From an uncultured Alistipes sp. (GTDB taxonomy: Bacteria; Bacteroidota; Bacteroidia; Bacteroidales; Rikenellaceae): 64,000 nt of DNA. The stretch's first letter is position 1. Every line of letters begins with the position of its first letter. Made by a program: the position numbers and the translations under genes. Below, piece by piece: positions 62,390 to 64,000 of the stretch. Below the pieces are notes generated by a model. The model had not been told where the DNA came from and did not search any database. It was given only the letters and a program-made list of their open reading frames with translations. The DNA lies in NCBI RefSeq assembly GCF_910580175.1, contig NZ_CAJTXD010000001.1:186001-250000 (forward strand), given 5' to 3'.

Positions 62390-63151
62390 ATGACCCAGAC
62401 TTTCGAAATCTTTCTCGTCGTCATGGCCCTGGCAGCCGCAGGCGTCTTCGTGGCGCTACACTTCTTCGAAGCCGGCTACGGCTATCTTTTCAACCCGAAA
62501 TACGGCCCTCCGATGCCCAACAAAATCGGCTGGATAGTGATGGAATCGCCCGTATTCGTGCTGATGTGCGTGCTCTGGGCTTCGAGCGACCGCATATGGG
62601 AAACAGGGCCGCTGGCGCTGTTCCTGCTTTTCCAAGCCCACTATTTCCAACGCTCGTTCATCTTCCCGCTGCTGCTGCGCGGCAACTCGAAAATGCCGCT
62701 CGGCATCGTATCGATGGGCATGACGTTCAACGCACTGAACGCCCTGATGCAAGGCGGCTGGATATTCTATGTCTCGCCGGCGGACTACTACGCCGATTGG
62801 CTGACGAAACCCTACATCTGGATCGGCGGCGCGTTGTTCCTGGCCGGTATGGCCGTGAATCTCCACTCCGACCATGTGATCCGCAACCTGCGCCGCCCGG
62901 GCGACACGCGCCACTACATTCCGCGCGGCGGCATGTTCCGCTATGTCTCGTCGGCCAACTACTTCGGCGAGGTGCTCGAATGGACGGGGTTCGCCGTAGC
63001 TTCGTGGTCGTGGGCCGGAGCGGTCTTCGCGTGGTGGACGTTCGCCAACCTGGCACCCCGTGCGGCATCGCTCTACCGACGCTACGAAAAAGAATTCGGC
63101 GAAGAATTCACATCGCTCAAACGCAAAAAGATCATACCGTTCGTTTACTGA
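62390..63151 (+). CDS. steroid 5alpha-reductase family protein (3-oxo-5alpha-steroid 4-dehydrogenase-like)
   Basis: A 253-residue membrane enzyme with about seven helices, the same length as human SRD5A enzymes. The NADPH/steroid-site pattern is strikingly conserved: ESP (E52), HYFQRSFIFPLLLRG (Y85), NLHSD (N157, D161), Y176, IPRGGMFRYVSSANYFGE (N190, E194) and LAPRA, then a C-terminal KRKKIIPFVY. In SRD5A2 the equivalents of E52 and Y85 are the catalytic Glu57 and Tyr91. The expected reaction is NADPH-dependent reduction of a 3-oxo-delta4 steroid to the 5alpha product; bile-acid or hormone intermediates are likely substrates in the gut. It is followed after 1 bp by an OYE-family reductase. 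Confidence 0.9.
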   Translation: MTQTFEIFLVVMALAAAGVFVALHFFEAGYGYLFNPKYGPPMPNKIGWIVMESPVFVLMCVLWASSDRIWETGPLALFLLFQAHYFQRSFIFPLLLRGNSKMPLGIVSMGMTFNALNALMQGGWIFYVSPADYYADWLTKPYIWIGGALFLAGMAVNLHSDHVIRNLRRPGDTRHYIPRGGMFRYVSSANYFGEVLEWTGFAVASWSWAGAVFAWWTFANLAPRAASLYRRYEKEFGEEFTSLKRKKIIPFVY

Positions 63152-63152
63152 T

Positions 63153-64000
63153 ATGTCGGAACTTTTTACACCTTATAAACTGGGGCCGCTGACGCTGCGC
63201 AACCGCACGATCCGCTCGGCCGCATTCGAATCGATGGGCAAAGATTTCGGCCCCACCGAACGACTCAAAGACTACCATGTGTCGGTGGCCCGCGGAGGCG
63301 TAGGCATGACGACGGTAGCCTATGCGTCGGTCAACCGCAGCGGCGTATCGTTCAACAAACAACTATGGCTGCGGCCCGAAATTGCAGCGGGCCTGCGCGA
63401 CATGACCGACGCGATCCATGCGGAAGGAGCGGCAGCGGGTATCCAGATCGGCCACTGCGGCAACATGACCCACTGGTCGACGGCGGGATGTTTCCCGGTA
63501 GGCGCTTCGACGGGATTCAACCTCTACTCGCCGACTTTCGTGCGGGGCATGCGCCGAAGCGAATGCGAAACGTTCGCCAAAGACTTCGGACAAGCCGTCC
63601 GTACGGCCCATGAAGCAGGGTTCGATTCGGTGGAAGTGCATGCGGGACACGGTTACCTGATCTCGCAATTCCTGTCGCCCTACACCAACCATCGGCGCGA
63701 CGAATACGGCGGCTCGCTGCAAAACCGCATGCGCTTCATGCGGATGTGTCTGGAGGAGGTGCTCGAGGCGGCGGCGCAATGCGGCATGGCGGTACTGGTA
63801 AAACACAACATGGAAGACGGGTTCAAAAGCGGCATCCAGGTGCCGGAGAGCATAGAAATCGCCCGCGAAATCGAACGGCTGGGGGTGCACGGCATCGTAC
63901 TGACCTCAGGATTCGTGTCGAAAGCTCCGATGGCCGTGATGCGCGGCCGCATACCGACCAAGACCATGAGCTACTACATGCCGTGGTCGTCGTGGCCGCA
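63153..64000 (+). CDS. NADH:flavin oxidoreductase (Old Yellow Enzyme family), truncated by the window
   Basis: An FMN TIM-barrel oxidoreductase running off the right edge; 282 residues are visible. It starts MSELFTPYKLGPLTLRNR, then IGHCGN and the substrate-activating pair in VHAGHGYLISQFLSP (H163, H166), followed by RRDEYGGSLQNRMRF, the canonical OYE/2,4-dienoyl-CoA reductase signature. Relatives include BaiCD/BaiH and the gut 5beta-reductases that reduce 3-oxo-delta4 steroids. Whether a C-terminal 4Fe-4S/FAD domain follows cannot be seen. The one-base gap after the 5alpha-reductase stop codon indicates one transcript and probably coupled translation. Confidence 0.9.
   Translation, partial: MSELFTPYKLGPLTLRNRTIRSAAFESMGKDFGPTERLKDYHVSVARGGVGMTTVAYASVNRSGVSFNKQLWLRPEIAAGLRDMTDAIHAEGAAAGIQIGHCGNMTHWSTAGCFPVGASTGFNLYSPTFVRGMRRSECETFAKDFGQAVRTAHEAGFDSVEVHAGHGYLISQFLSPYTNHRRDEYGGSLQNRMRFMRMCLEEVLEAAAQCGMAVLVKHNMEDGFKSGIQVPESIEIAREIERLGVHGIVLTSGFVSKAPMAVMRGRIPTKTMSYYMPWSSWP

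Overview
The window looks like a chromosomal segment of a gut Bacteroidales, most likely an Alistipes-type Rikenellaceae member. The evidence is GC-rich coding sequence; promoters of the Bacteroidetes primary-sigma type (TTTG/TTG, 19-20 bp, TAnnTTTG) in front of many genes; an Oar-like TonB-dependent transporter; a complete Na+-NQR operon; and a Na+-translocating methylmalonyl-CoA decarboxylase cluster. Genus is inferred from gene content, not from a marker search.

Layout. 1-4.3 kb: end of a lower-GC membrane acyltransferase (cut by the left edge), then BASS-type and SSS-type transporters and yqeY, all leftward, followed by a promoter-bearing repeat. 4.3-10 kb: biotin-dependent carboxyltransferase (oadA-like), mscL, a K+-channel-like protein with an altered filter, tRNA-Met, an unknown secreted protein and an AI-2E-family permease. 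10-13.6 kb: a promoter, a structured RNA with its own terminator, and a large TonB-dependent receptor with a G9 tract in its coding sequence. 13.7-15.6 kb: a repeat-built membrane protein and a HAD phosphatase. 15.7-21.5 kb: nqrABCDEF. 21.7-35.5 kb: tatD, tcdA, gpmI, alaS, two tandem M23 peptidases, a HAD hydrolase, a clostripain-like lipoprotein with a DUF4919-like partner, dapA and ligA. 35.6-42.9 kb: a small acidic protein, purA, etfB-etfA-acyl-CoA dehydrogenase, and an RluB/RsuA-type pseudouridine synthase with a long disordered tail. 43-50 kb: addB and addA recombination nucleases, with an auto-adhesin-like (GIN) gene at the head of the addB operon. 50-53.4 kb: a repeat-filled convergent gap and rplM-rpsI-rpsB-tsf. 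53.5-60 kb: a DUF3592-like protein, then mce-mmdA-oadG-mmdC-oadB, with a cysteine-less thioredoxin-fold protein and meaB divergent. 60-64 kb: a TRIC-type channel, a sirtuin, a 700-bp gap with an orphan terminator, then a steroid 5alpha-reductase homologue directly followed by an Old Yellow Enzyme-family reductase that runs off the right edge.

How it fits together. Much of the window serves sodium bioenergetics and propionate/succinate fermentation: Nqr pumps Na+ using NADH, the Mmd complex pumps Na+ by decarboxylating methylmalonyl-CoA, Mce and MeaB support the methylmalonyl-CoA step, and SSS/BASS transporters can spend the gradient. The rest is mainly housekeeping (translation, replication, repair, cell wall).

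The most interesting items are the 5alpha-reductase/OYE pair (candidate steroid or bile-acid A-ring reduction), the structured RNA before the G9-containing TonB receptor, the repeat that carries a promoter, and the channel with an unusual selectivity filter.
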